Source of the DNA: Verrucomicrobiota bacterium
GTDB lineage: Bacteria; Verrucomicrobiota; Kiritimatiellia; Kiritimatiellales; Tichowtungiaceae
Assembly: GCA_030153935.1 (NCBI GenBank)
Contig: JASKKX010000002.1
Span: 1 to 50,996 of the forward strand
Length of the DNA stretch: 50,996 nucleotides
Direction: 5' to 3'
The notes below the pieces were generated by a model. The model was not told where the DNA came from and did not search any database. It was given only the letters and a program-made list of their open reading frames with translations. How positions within the stretch are numbered: position 1 is the first letter of the stretch; each line of letters starts with the position of its first letter. The translations under genes and the position numbers were made by a program. Of the stretch, positions 43,788-50,996 are shown piece by piece.

Positions 43788-44276
43788 ATGCGCAGATTTA
43801 CGATACTCCTGATCTCGGTATTTTTATTTGCGGCGGTCCAGGCGGGCTCTCTGCAGATTAACGGAGTAAAAATACAGCTTTCCGATGAGACTGCCATTGC
43901 CCTGTATCTTCCTCAGGGCGGGTTCCATCTGATGGATGTTGTTCCCGGAAAAATTTCCCGCGACAGATTCGAACGAATTGCTCAGATCGGAAATATTTCA
44001 ATCTCCTATGACACACTCGGACGAGTCGAAAAAATCGGTAAAAATACGATTACCTATGATACACTGGGACGGGTCGGGCAGATCGGAAGCCTCGAAGTGA
44101 TTTATGATTCATTCGGAAGAATCAGCCGGATCGGAACTGCTGTTGTTTCCTACGACATGTTCGGTCGGATTAATAAAATCGGAGAAACACAGATTTCCTA
44201 TGATTCTTTCGGTCGGATTGACAACGTTCAGGGAGATACAGAATTTCCCCTCAGTATTCTCATCCATTTCAATTAA
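43788..44276 (+). CDS. Secreted protein with five 16-residue YD-type repeats
   Basis: A 162-residue protein with a signal peptide (MRRFTILLISVFLFAAVQAGS). After ~65 residues of unknown fold, five consecutive 16-residue units follow (residues 67-146), each near IGxxxISYDxxGRIxxIG. The units are exact in length and vary mainly outside the I-G, Y-D and G-R positions. Similar repeats occur in secreted proteins of Bacteroidetes and relatives. The ATG at 43788 has AAAGGAGG 4 bases before it; upstream in-frame ATGs do not. The function is unknown; a beta-solenoid or shell-like surface role is plausible. Confidence 0.75.
   Translation: MRRFTILLISVFLFAAVQAGSLQINGVKIQLSDETAIALYLPQGGFHLMDVVPGKISRDRFERIAQIGNISISYDTLGRVEKIGKNTITYDTLGRVGQIGSLEVIYDSFGRISRIGTAVVSYDMFGRINKIGETQISYDSFGRIDNVQGDTEFPLSILIHFN
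43986..44225 (+). repeat. Five in-frame 48-bp tandem repeats
   Basis: The DNA is five consecutive 48-bp units encoding the 16-residue repeats. The third to fifth units use YDxFGR and the first two use YDTLGR, indicating two rounds of duplication or local drift. All units keep the same length. Confidence 0.75.
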
Positions 44277-44374
44277 TGCGGTTGAGATCAACGTTACCCA
44301 CCGGGAACGCAGCCTTTAACAGGCTCAAAGATCATAATTGATCGATGGATCCTGTCTGAATTCTCAAAAAAAAT

Positions 44375-44770
44375 GCAGGCAGAGCGGTAAGCCGGATTCT
44401 GTTCTCCCGAAGGAGTCAGCCATTTATCTAATGCGATCAACCCGGAACTCAAGCGGAGCGGGCAGCTCCTTGTTCCCTATTTGATCTTGCTCCGGACGGG
44501 GTTTACCCTGCCTCCGCGGTTACCCTTGGAGCGGTGGGCTCTTACCCCACCATTTCACCCTTACCAGTCGGCGAAGCCGACATTTGAAATTTCAACTCTG
44601 AAATCTCAGATGCCGCCCGGAGGCGGCTGGCGGTCTGTTTTCTGTGGCACTTTCCATCCCCGGCAATCTCGCACCGGGGTTCCCGCGTTAACCACGGAAC
44701 GTCCTGCCCTGCGGAGTCCGGACTTTCCTCCCTTTGGCGAACCAAAGAGCGGCCGATACACTCTGCCTGC
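44375..44770 (-). ncRNA. rnpB: RNase P RNA
   Basis: The catalytic RNA of RNase P, on the minus strand, about 396 nt. The 5' universal region GAGGAAAGTCCGGACTCC (44730-44713) and the 3' ACAGAATCCGGCTTA (44402-44388) form helix P4. The two ends GCAGGCAGAG and CTCTGCCTGC pair perfectly over 10 bp as P1, followed by T8, so P1 plus the U-run is the intrinsic terminator. The predicted ORFs across this span are not real. Length is normal for A-type bacterial RNase P. Confidence 0.93.
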
Positions 44771-44868
44771 AAACGGGGAACATACGCGACGGGTCCCGCC
44801 GCGGCGAGCAGTTTTTTCTTCTGTTTTTCGTGTCTTTCATGTCGCCGGGGGTTAACAATCTCGACTGC

Positions 44869-46077
44869 ATGAATGGTAAAAAAATTCACTTCATCGGCAT
44901 CGGAGGGACCGGAATGAACGGCGCCGCCCAGCTGGCGGCACAGGCCGGATATTCCGTTTCCGGCTCCGACCGGGCACCAGGACTGGAGATTTTCAAGACG
45001 CTGGAAAATTCCGGCATCCGCATCGTTCCGCAGGACGGCTCGGGGATTTCCACAGAAATCGGCGCGGTGGTCTACAGCACCGCCATTGAACAGAATAACC
45101 CGGATCTCGTTCGGGCGCGCGAACTCGGCCTTCCCCTGCTCCACCGTGCCGATATGCTGGCGCGGCTCTGTAAGGGCAAAGAGGTGATTGCCGTCGCCGG
45201 AACCGCCGGCAAGTCTACCGTAACCGGGATGCTCGGATGGATTTTCCAATGCCTGGGAAAAGATCCAACCATTTACTGCGGCGCGCGCATGAACAACTTC
45301 GGCGCCTGGATTCGATCCGGAAAATCCAGTCTCTGGATTCTTGAGGCCGACGAAAGCGACCGCTCATTCCTTACATTTCATCCGCGCCATGCGGTCATCA
45401 CGAATATTTCCGAAGATCATTTTGGACTTTCCGAAGTCCGTAAACTGTTTGCACAGTTTAAAACCCAGGTCAGCGGAATCGTCATAGAACAGCCCGAACC
45501 CTTCCGGGAACTGGAGAAAACCGTTTCACTGCCCGGGAAACACAATCTGGAAAATGCGGCCAACGCGCTGACGCTCTGCAAGGCCCTTGGACTCGATATG
45601 CAAAACTGCATCGCCGCGCTCGCAACGTTCAACGGGATTGAACGGCGGCTGGAGCGGATCGGTCCGCTGGTGATCGACGACTTCGCGCACAGCCCCGTCA
45701 AAATCGCCGCCGCGCTCGAAGCCGTTTCCGGAGAATTCCCCGCCTTTTCCGTTTACTGGCGCCCGCACGGCTACACCCCGCTTTTCCAAGGGCGGGAAGG
45801 CCTCCGGAAGGTTTTCTGCGATTTTTTCAGTACTCATGCGGCATGCCGGCTGTTCATTCTTCCGGTTTACTATGCAGGGGGAACCGTGGAGAAAAAAATC
45901 ACCTCAGAACAGTTTGTCGAACAACTGGCCGCCGCCGGAGTCCCTGCCGAGTTCGTCGAGAGTTTCCAAACGCTGGAAACCCGGCTTCGGGAAGAAAACC
46001 TCCCGGTACTCGGCATGGGCGCGCGCGATCCGGAGCTGCCTGAATTCGCCCGGCGCATTGCAAAAGTTATCTGTTAA
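44869..46077 (+). CDS. Mur ligase family protein (MurC/Mpl-like)
   Basis: A 402-residue ATP-dependent Mur ligase. The N-terminal domain has IHFIGIGGTGMN-type nucleotide-binding sequence, the ATP loop is GTAGKST (111-117), and LEADESDRSF, HNLENAANAL and DDFAHSP follow. It is shorter than MurC (450-490) and the usual DDYGHHP reads DDFAHSP, so it may be a MurC or Mpl variant with altered specificity. The start at 44869 lacks a Shine-Dalgarno sequence; a CGTGTCTTTC...GGTTAAC leader ends 12 bases upstream. It ends 78 bases before efpL. Confidence 0.82.
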   Translation: MNGKKIHFIGIGGTGMNGAAQLAAQAGYSVSGSDRAPGLEIFKTLENSGIRIVPQDGSGISTEIGAVVYSTAIEQNNPDLVRARELGLPLLHRADMLARLCKGKEVIAVAGTAGKSTVTGMLGWIFQCLGKDPTIYCGARMNNFGAWIRSGKSSLWILEADESDRSFLTFHPRHAVITNISEDHFGLSEVRKLFAQFKTQVSGIVIEQPEPFRELEKTVSLPGKHNLENAANALTLCKALGLDMQNCIAALATFNGIERRLERIGPLVIDDFAHSPVKIAAALEAVSGEFPAFSVYWRPHGYTPLFQGREGLRKVFCDFFSTHAACRLFILPVYYAGGTVEKKITSEQFVEQLAAAGVPAEFVESFQTLETRLREENLPVLGMGARDPELPEFARRIAKVIC

Positions 46078-46155
46078 AAGTTATTTGTTATCAGAAGCTC
46101 GAAAAACTACTATTCCCCTCCGATTCCCGTGAACCACTAACCGATACCTGACAAT

Positions 46156-46722
46156 ATGATTAAAGCCTCCGACCTGAAAAAGTCCTCTGTGATCGACATT
46201 GACGGCACGCCTCACTGTGTCGAAAAAATCAGCATCCATGCCCCGACCGCCCGGGGCGGCAACACGCTTTACAAAGTCCGGTTCCGCAACGTCTCCACCC
46301 GAGCGAAAGTCGACAAAACCTATAAGGGGGGCGATGCCCTGCAGGAAGCTTTTTTTGAAACGCGGGAAGTCCAGTATCTCTATAAGACCGGCGACCGCTA
46401 TGCGTTTATGGATGTGGAATCTTTTGATCAGTTTGAACTGACCGAAGAAGAGATCGAAGACGTTCTCCCTTTTCTGATTGAGGACATGGAAGGAATTACG
46501 GCGCTGACCGCCGACGAAAAAGTGCTCGCGGTCCGCCTGCCGCCGACCATTGATCTGAAAATCACGGAATGCTCCCCCTCCATGAAAGGCGCCTCGGCCA
46601 CCGCCCGTTATAAACCGGCCACGTTGGTCACCGGACTGATTGTTCAGGTTCCGGAATACATCGCCCCGGGCGACATCATCCGGGTGGATACCCAGGAACG
46701 CACCTATCTCGCACGGGTGTAA
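46156..46722 (+). CDS. efpL: EF-P-like translation factor EfpL (YeiP)
   Basis: A 188-residue three-domain protein of the elongation factor P family. The tip of domain I reads IHAPTARGGNTLYKVRFRN, with arginine where EF-P has a modified lysine, as in E. coli YeiP. C-terminal GASATARYKPATLVTGLIVQVPEYIAPGD matches YeiP closely (landmark). It should relieve ribosome stalling at proline-rich or other difficult motifs without needing EpmA-type modification. No Shine-Dalgarno sequence; the leader contains ACTAACCGATACC. Confidence 0.92.
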   Translation: MIKASDLKKSSVIDIDGTPHCVEKISIHAPTARGGNTLYKVRFRNVSTRAKVDKTYKGGDALQEAFFETREVQYLYKTGDRYAFMDVESFDQFELTEEEIEDVLPFLIEDMEGITALTADEKVLAVRLPPTIDLKITECSPSMKGASATARYKPATLVTGLIVQVPEYIAPGDIIRVDTQERTYLARV

Positions 46723-46765
46723 CACGTTATCAGAAAGGAGAGAGAGTTATCAAAAGTCAGGGACT

Positions 46766-46814
46766 GGTTATCGGAAATTTTTTCCTGATAATTGTCACCG
46801 ATTAACTGATAACC
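46766..46814. other. Nested inverted repeats between efpL and cysS
   Basis: GGTTATC (46766-46772) and GATAACC (46808-46814) are inverted copies; inside, TTATCGGAAA and TTTCCTGATAA form an imperfect hairpin with a T6 run. It may end efpL transcripts or form part of the cysS leader. Confidence 0.45.
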
Positions 46815-46822
46815 GCCAGCCC

Positions 46823-48211
46823 ATGTTTAAAATCTATAACACGATGTCCCGCACACTGGAGGAACTCGTCCCTCTGGAAGATCACCACGTCCGCATGTAC
46901 ACCTGCGGCCCGACCGTCTACAACTACGCCCATATCGGCAACTACCGGGCCTACATGTTCGAAGACCTTCTTCGTCGCTGGCTGAAGTACAAAGGCTTTA
47001 AAGTGACTCAGGTGCAGAACCTGACCGATGTGGACGACAAAACCATTCGCGGTTCCCGTGAAAGCGGCCTCGCTCTGCGTGATTATACACAGAAATACAA
47101 AGAGGCTTTTTTTGAAGACCTCAAGACACTCAATATCGATCCCGCCGAGCACTACCCCGCCGCGACCGACTGCATTCCTGAAATGATTGCGCTGATCGAA
47201 AGACTTTTTGCCAACGGACTCGCCTATCAGTCGGATGACGGATCGGTCTATTTCCCGATCGATAAATTTAAAAACTACGGGAAACTGGCGCACCTTGACC
47301 GGAAAGGCATGCGTTCCGGTGCGCGTGTTGCCCAGGACGAATACGACAAAGAAAATGCCGCCGACTTCGCTCTCTGGAAAGGATATGACGCCGACGACGG
47401 CGATGTCTTCTGGGACTCTCCGTGGGGCAGAGGCCGTCCCGGCTGGCACATCGAATGCTCCGCCATGAGCATGAAATACCTTGGCGAAACCTTCGATCTG
47501 CATACCGGCGGGGTCGACAACATTTTTCCGCACCACGAGGATGAAATCGCCCAGAGCGAGGGCGCCAGCGGCAAGCTGTATTCAAAATACTGGATGCACT
47601 GCGCCCACCTGATGGTTGAAGGCAAAAAAATGTCCAAGTCTGCCGGCAACTTCTACACACTGCGTGAAATTCTTGAAAAAGGCTGCACCGGCCGCGAAAT
47701 CCGCTATGAACTGATCGGCACACACTATCGCCAGTCACTCAACTTCACCTTCGAATCGCTGGCTGCCGCTCGTGCCTCCCTCACCCGCCTCGACGAATTC
47801 TACGCCAAGGTCAACGATGCCGCCGGAAATGAAACGATGGCTGGCGAACTGCCGGGCTGGGCCGTCACCCTCGCTGAAAAATTTGAGTCCGCGCTCGACG
47901 ACGATCTCAATATCGCCGGCGCGCTCGGTGCGCTTTTTGACGGAGTTCATGAAGGGAACAAGGCCTTTCCGATGGATAAAAAAACGGCACGGGCGGTTTC
48001 CGCTCTTTGGAAAAAACTGGATACGGTTCTCGGGTTCCTTGAACCGCCGGCCGCCGACATTCCGGCAGAAATCGTCGCAATGGCCGAAGCCCGCACTGCG
48101 GCGAAAAAAGCGAAAGATTTTGCCGAAGCCGACCGTCTGCGCAATGCCATCGCCGCCGCCGGCTGGACCGTTCAGGACACCCCCACCGGCCCCAAACTGA
48201 AAAAGAGTTAA
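46823..48211 (+). CDS. cysS: Cysteinyl-tRNA synthetase
   Basis: A 462-residue class I aminoacyl-tRNA synthetase. HIGH motif region TCGPTVYNYAHIGNYRAY, zinc ligands in GWHIECSAM and NIFPHHEDEIAQ, and KKMSKSAGN are all intact. The ATG at 46823 fits the family start MFKIYNT; the ORF upstream is spurious. No Shine-Dalgarno sequence precedes it; the leader is ATTAACTGATAACC-rich. It ends shortly before the convergent unknown gene at 48228. Confidence 0.97.
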   Translation: MFKIYNTMSRTLEELVPLEDHHVRMYTCGPTVYNYAHIGNYRAYMFEDLLRRWLKYKGFKVTQVQNLTDVDDKTIRGSRESGLALRDYTQKYKEAFFEDLKTLNIDPAEHYPAATDCIPEMIALIERLFANGLAYQSDDGSVYFPIDKFKNYGKLAHLDRKGMRSGARVAQDEYDKENAADFALWKGYDADDGDVFWDSPWGRGRPGWHIECSAMSMKYLGETFDLHTGGVDNIFPHHEDEIAQSEGASGKLYSKYWMHCAHLMVEGKKMSKSAGNFYTLREILEKGCTGREIRYELIGTHYRQSLNFTFESLAAARASLTRLDEFYAKVNDAAGNETMAGELPGWAVTLAEKFESALDDDLNIAGALGALFDGVHEGNKAFPMDKKTARAVSALWKKLDTVLGFLEPPAADIPAEIVAMAEARTAAKKAKDFAEADRLRNAIAAAGWTVQDTPTGPKLKKS

Positions 48212-48227
48212 CTGCTCATAAAATTTC

Positions 48228-48890
48228 CTACAGATCGGGAACCGTTTCGGGATAGACCTGACCGGAAGAGCTGATTTTGAAAACGTAAATCAGGCCGGGC
48301 TTCAGTTTTTTATACACCGCATTGCCGTAAATGGCTTTGATGCCGTCCTGCTGAAGCGCTTCGGGATCATTGGCGAGCTCCCAGACAGCCGACCAGAACA
48401 TTTTCTGTTCCGGAAGGCGCAGGCGATTCAGCAGGCCCCGGTATCGGGCAGGTACGACCCCGTCCTCTTCAATCGCAAAACCGGCAGACGGAGCTTGATT
48501 TTCCCCGTAAACCCGGCGCCAGAGGTAGAGCGAACGCTCCTTGCCGTCGATGACCGCCTGACTGGAAAAGGTAACGATCAAGGCATCGAAATGAACGATG
48601 TCGCCCTCGATTTCATATTCCCGTTCCAAAACAGTTTCGAGCGGGTTGCCGCGCGCGGTTTCGACGAAGCGAATGGTGGAGTAGAGGTTGCCGTCGCGGG
48701 GTTCCTGCCGGACGACTTTGGCGTAGCCGATCTGCTCTTCCTGCGTGAGGGTGACAATGGCCTGTTTCAGTTTTTTGTTTTCGCCGAGCAGGTCATGGAC
48801 GGTTTTTGTGCCGTAAAAAAGCGCACCGGCAGCGAAAATGACCGCCGTCAGCACCAGAAGCCCAAAAAAATTTTTTATAAATTTTCTCAT
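48228..48890 (-). CDS. Membrane-anchored protein of unknown function
   Basis: A 220-residue protein with one N-terminal membrane helix (FFGLLVLTAVIFAAGALFYG), a short coiled coil (LLGENKKLKQAIVTLTQ) and a soluble domain probably outside the cytoplasm. The domain contains WRRVYGENQAPSAGFAIEEDGVVPARY and FWSAVWELANDP stretches, but I do not recognise its family. It sits alone between convergent cysS and divergent tmk. The composition is like its neighbours. Confidence 0.75.
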   Translation of the reverse strand: MRKFIKNFFGLLVLTAVIFAAGALFYGTKTVHDLLGENKKLKQAIVTLTQEEQIGYAKVVRQEPRDGNLYSTIRFVETARGNPLETVLEREYEIEGDIVHFDALIVTFSSQAVIDGKERSLYLWRRVYGENQAPSAGFAIEEDGVVPARYRGLLNRLRLPEQKMFWSAVWELANDPEALQQDGIKAIYGNAVYKKLKPGLIYVFKISSSGQVYPETVPDL

Positions 48891-49010
48891 CTGTACAATT
48901 CCCAGTGATCGGGAGAAATCCTACGCCTGTTTTTCAAACTTTGGAAGAATCCGCCCGCACTCTTTTTTTTGCGTGTCTTTCGTCTCTGCGGCGGTTAACG
49001 TCGTTGCCTT

Positions 49011-49658
49011 ATGCGTGGAAAATTCATCACATTGGAAGGACCGGAGGGTTCAGGCAAATCGACACAGGCCAAGATATTAATCCGTCGGCTGGCTGCGTGC
49101 GGGATTGAGGCAATTTATACCCGCGAACCGGGCGGGACGGCGCTGGGAGAGGAAATCCGTAATATCCTGCAGCACAATCAGGCCGGCGAAGCCCCCTGTG
49201 AGCGGGCCGAACTGCTTCTTTTCGAAGCGAGCCGCAGCCAGCTGGTGGAAAAAGTGATCCGGCCCCATCTCGAACGAGGAGTGTGGGTGATCAGCGATCG
49301 CTTTATGGATTCCACAACCGCCTATCAGGGATACGGCCGCGGTCTGCCGGTGGATGAGGTGCAGGCAATCCATCATTTTACCGTCAACAATGTCATTCCC
49401 GATCTCACTCTGCTGCTCGATCTGGAAATCGGCGCCGGTTTCCAGCGGGTTACCCTGCGTTATCTCGCACTCGGCGAGTCGGCCGACCGCTTCGAGCAGG
49501 AAGATCGCTTTTTTCACGAAAAAGTCCGTTCCGGATACCTGAAACTGGCAGCGGCAGAGCCGGACCGCTTCCGGATCATTAATGCCGCGCAGGAACCGGA
49601 TGCCGTTGCAACCTCGATTTGGAACAGGATTGCCGATGCCTTCAAGCTCTCAGTTTAG
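49011..49658 (+). CDS. tmk: Thymidylate kinase
   Basis: A 215-residue dTMP kinase. P-loop GPEGSGKST (~10-18), the TREPGGTALGEEIR motif (DRX-type loop) and DRFMDSTTAYQGYGRGL are present. It makes dTDP for DNA synthesis. No Shine-Dalgarno sequence; its leader ends in GCGTGTCTTTC...GGTTAAC 11 bases upstream, like that of the Mur ligase. It overlaps holB by 23 bases, a common pairing. Confidence 0.95.
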   Translation: MRGKFITLEGPEGSGKSTQAKILIRRLAACGIEAIYTREPGGTALGEEIRNILQHNQAGEAPCERAELLLFEASRSQLVEKVIRPHLERGVWVISDRFMDSTTAYQGYGRGLPVDEVQAIHHFTVNNVIPDLTLLLDLEIGAGFQRVTLRYLALGESADRFEQEDRFFHEKVRSGYLKLAAAEPDRFRIINAAQEPDAVATSIWNRIADAFKLSV

Positions 49659-50613
49659 TTCTGCATGGCAGGGAATTGAAACGAGCTGGCAAAACGCTCA
49701 GCTGGCACACGCCTATCTGCTGCAGGGGGCACCGCACGGTCCGGCACTTCGCTTTGCCGAAAAACTGCTGAATCTGATTTTCAACGATCACCCGCAGGTT
49801 CAAGGTCGCGTCCATCCCGACATCGTCTGGATCGAGCCGCAAAGCAAGAGCCGGCAGATCGGAATTGATGAAGTTCGTAATCTGATTCGTCAACTTTCGC
49901 AAACCTCCTTCGCCGGCGGCTGGAAAGCGGGCGTGATTCTGTCTGCCGACCGCATGACCGATCAGGCGGCCAACGCGCTGCTGAAGACGCTGGAGGAACC
50001 CTCGTCCCGAAGTCTGCTGCTGCTGATCACCGACCAGCCGCAGTCGCTGCTGCCGACGATTTCCTCGCGCTGTCAGCGCATTTCGCTCCTTGATGAGGAC
50101 GAGGAGATTTCCAGACACTGGAAAGATCCTCTGCTCGACCTCCTCAGTGAACTGCCGCCGGAAAACGCGCCGGAGGCCGGATGTTTCGCAAGCCGTATAA
50201 CCGGCCTGCTCGACGAACTCAAAAAAGAGTTTGAAACGGAGGAAGCCGACCGGCTGCCCGCGGACCTGTCCGCCAAAGAGGCAAAGGCGCTGCTCGATGC
50301 CCGTTCGACCGCGAGGATGATTGAGGCCCGGACCGAAATTCTGCGCATGATGCTTCTCTGGCAGCGCGATGTGCTGATGCTGGTGCTGGAACAGGATGAA
50401 GCCGTCCTGCATTTCGCGGGGAAACTGGCCGCGCTGAAGAAACAGGCGCTGTGCTGCACACGTGCAGATGCGTTGCAACGCCTCCGCGCAGTGGAAGAAA
50501 CGGCCCGCCGGTTTGACCGGAATCTGCCGGCGGAACTGGTGATGAATCACTTTTTCGGGCAGTTTATTCAGCCGCGGAGCACGTTGACCAGTGCCTGCAG
50601 GGCGAGGACGTAG
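49636..50613 (+). CDS. holB: DNA polymerase III delta' subunit
   Basis: A 325-residue clamp-loader subunit. The AAA+ fold is shown by AHAYLLQGAPHGPALRFAEKLL, ADRMTDQAANALLKTLEEPS and SSRCQRI (SRC motif). The Walker A is degenerate, as in other delta' subunits, so it does not bind ATP usefully. The usual four-cysteine zinc module is missing between the first two blocks. Coupled to tmk by a 23-base overlap. Its 3' end overlaps convergent aroQ by 46 bases. Confidence 0.9.
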   Translation: MPSSSQFSSAWQGIETSWQNAQLAHAYLLQGAPHGPALRFAEKLLNLIFNDHPQVQGRVHPDIVWIEPQSKSRQIGIDEVRNLIRQLSQTSFAGGWKAGVILSADRMTDQAANALLKTLEEPSSRSLLLLITDQPQSLLPTISSRCQRISLLDEDEEISRHWKDPLLDLLSELPPENAPEAGCFASRITGLLDELKKEFETEEADRLPADLSAKEAKALLDARSTARMIEARTEILRMMLLWQRDVLMLVLEQDEAVLHFAGKLAALKKQALCCTRADALQRLRAVEETARRFDRNLPAELVMNHFFGQFIQPRSTLTSACRART

Positions 50614-50996
50614 CCGTAGCCTTTGAAGCCCATGATCTGCCCGACACATCCCGAAGCCGTCAGGCTTCTATGGCGGATTTCCTCGCGGGCGTGGGTGTTG
50701 CTCAAATGCACCTCAACCGCCGGAACCGCATCGGCAACCGCTTTGATGGCATCGGACAGTGCAAGACTGGTGTGAGTGAATGCGGCAGGATTCAGGATGA
50801 TCCCGTCAAATTTCCCGCGGGCGTCTCCGATCCAGGTGATGAGATCGCTCTCGGCGTTGCTCTGACGGAATTCCAGCGCAACGCCCCCGATTGTTTCGGC
50901 GCAGGCCGCTAAATCCTTTGCGATGGAATCGAGGGTTTCCGTACCGTAGATCTCCGGCTCACGTGTGCCAAGCAGGTTCAGATTCGGGCCGTTCAG
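50568..50996 (-). CDS. aroQ: 3-dehydroquinate dehydratase type II (start outside window)
   Basis: Not in the ORF track. The minus strand is open for 143 codons from the window edge. It starts LNGPNLNLLGTREPEIYG (the family N-terminus, with only about five residues missing) and continues with EFRQSNAESDLITWI, NPAAFTHTSLAL and VEVHLSNTHAREEIRHRS. This is the dodecameric type II enzyme of the shikimate pathway. The tyrosine in EIYG and histidine in LSNTHARE are present. It is convergent with holB. Confidence 0.95.
   Translation of the reverse strand: MNGPNLNLLGTREPEIYGTETLDSIAKDLAACAETIGGVALEFRQSNAESDLITWIGDARGKFDGIILNPAAFTHTSLALSDAIKAVADAVPAVEVHLSNTHAREEIRHRSLTASGCVGQIMGFKGYGYVLALQALVNVLRG

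Noticed and set aside
44542-45249. Long minus-strand ORF of 235 codons
   Set aside because: It lies across the rnpB RNA and the start of the Mur ligase gene; its product has no family features, and the RNA and the opposite-strand gene explain the sequence.

Overview
The window comes from an anaerobic, fermentative, Gram-negative bacterium. Supporting evidence is a rotary V/A-type ATPase operon, two [FeFe]-hydrogenase-type proteins, a bifunctional AdhE, the NADH sensor Rex and Lol lipoprotein export. The gene mix and the style of the intergenic repeats suggest the PVC group, most likely Kiritimatiellota. That placement is inference from gene content; there is no rRNA here to confirm it.

Layout. 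1-4 kb: end of lipoyl synthase, a nitroreductase, a flavin reductase-like protein, a DUF1015 protein and rex. 4-11.7 kb: a five-gene leftward operon (two thioredoxin-like [2Fe-2S] proteins, a PAS-containing sensory [FeFe] hydrogenase, a SpoIIE-type phosphatase and a second [FeFe] hydrogenase), divergent from adhE. 11.7-18.8 kb: tilS, serS, a CPBP protease, asd, purQ and a PAS-PP2C phosphatase. 18.8-28.4 kb: a leftward operon with an EIIA-Ntr-like gene at its head, nine V/A-ATPase subunits and a universal stress protein at its tail. 28.4-36.3 kb: a decayed metal ABC permease, hexokinase, EamA transporter, def, a B12/radical SAM gene, ruvX, manC, a decayed HEAT-repeat gene and trpA. 36.3-42.8 kb: a membrane protein, mcsB-mcsA, ilvE, lolD-lolC/E and miaB. 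42.9-51 kb: a monooxygenase-like gene, a transposase remnant, a secreted tandem-repeat protein, RNase P RNA, a Mur ligase, efpL, cysS, a membrane-anchored unknown, tmk-holB and the end of aroQ.

How the parts may work together. The strongest regulatory signal is a 20-bp palindrome of the form ATCGAT-N8-ATCGAT. It occurs once over the -35 of rex and twice in the hydrogenase/adhE divergent promoter. This looks like a lineage-specific Rex operator tying NADH/NAD+ status to H2 and ethanol metabolism. The sensory hydrogenase and the phosphatase in its operon look like an H2-sensing signalling pair.

The window also carries several small repeats and decayed genes: an imperfect 62-bp palindrome inside tilS, scattered TTCCA-N5-TGGAA palindromes, related leaders without Shine-Dalgarno sequences upstream of several housekeeping genes, and at least three pseudogenes. 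No CRISPR array, tRNA, rRNA or complete mobile element was seen.
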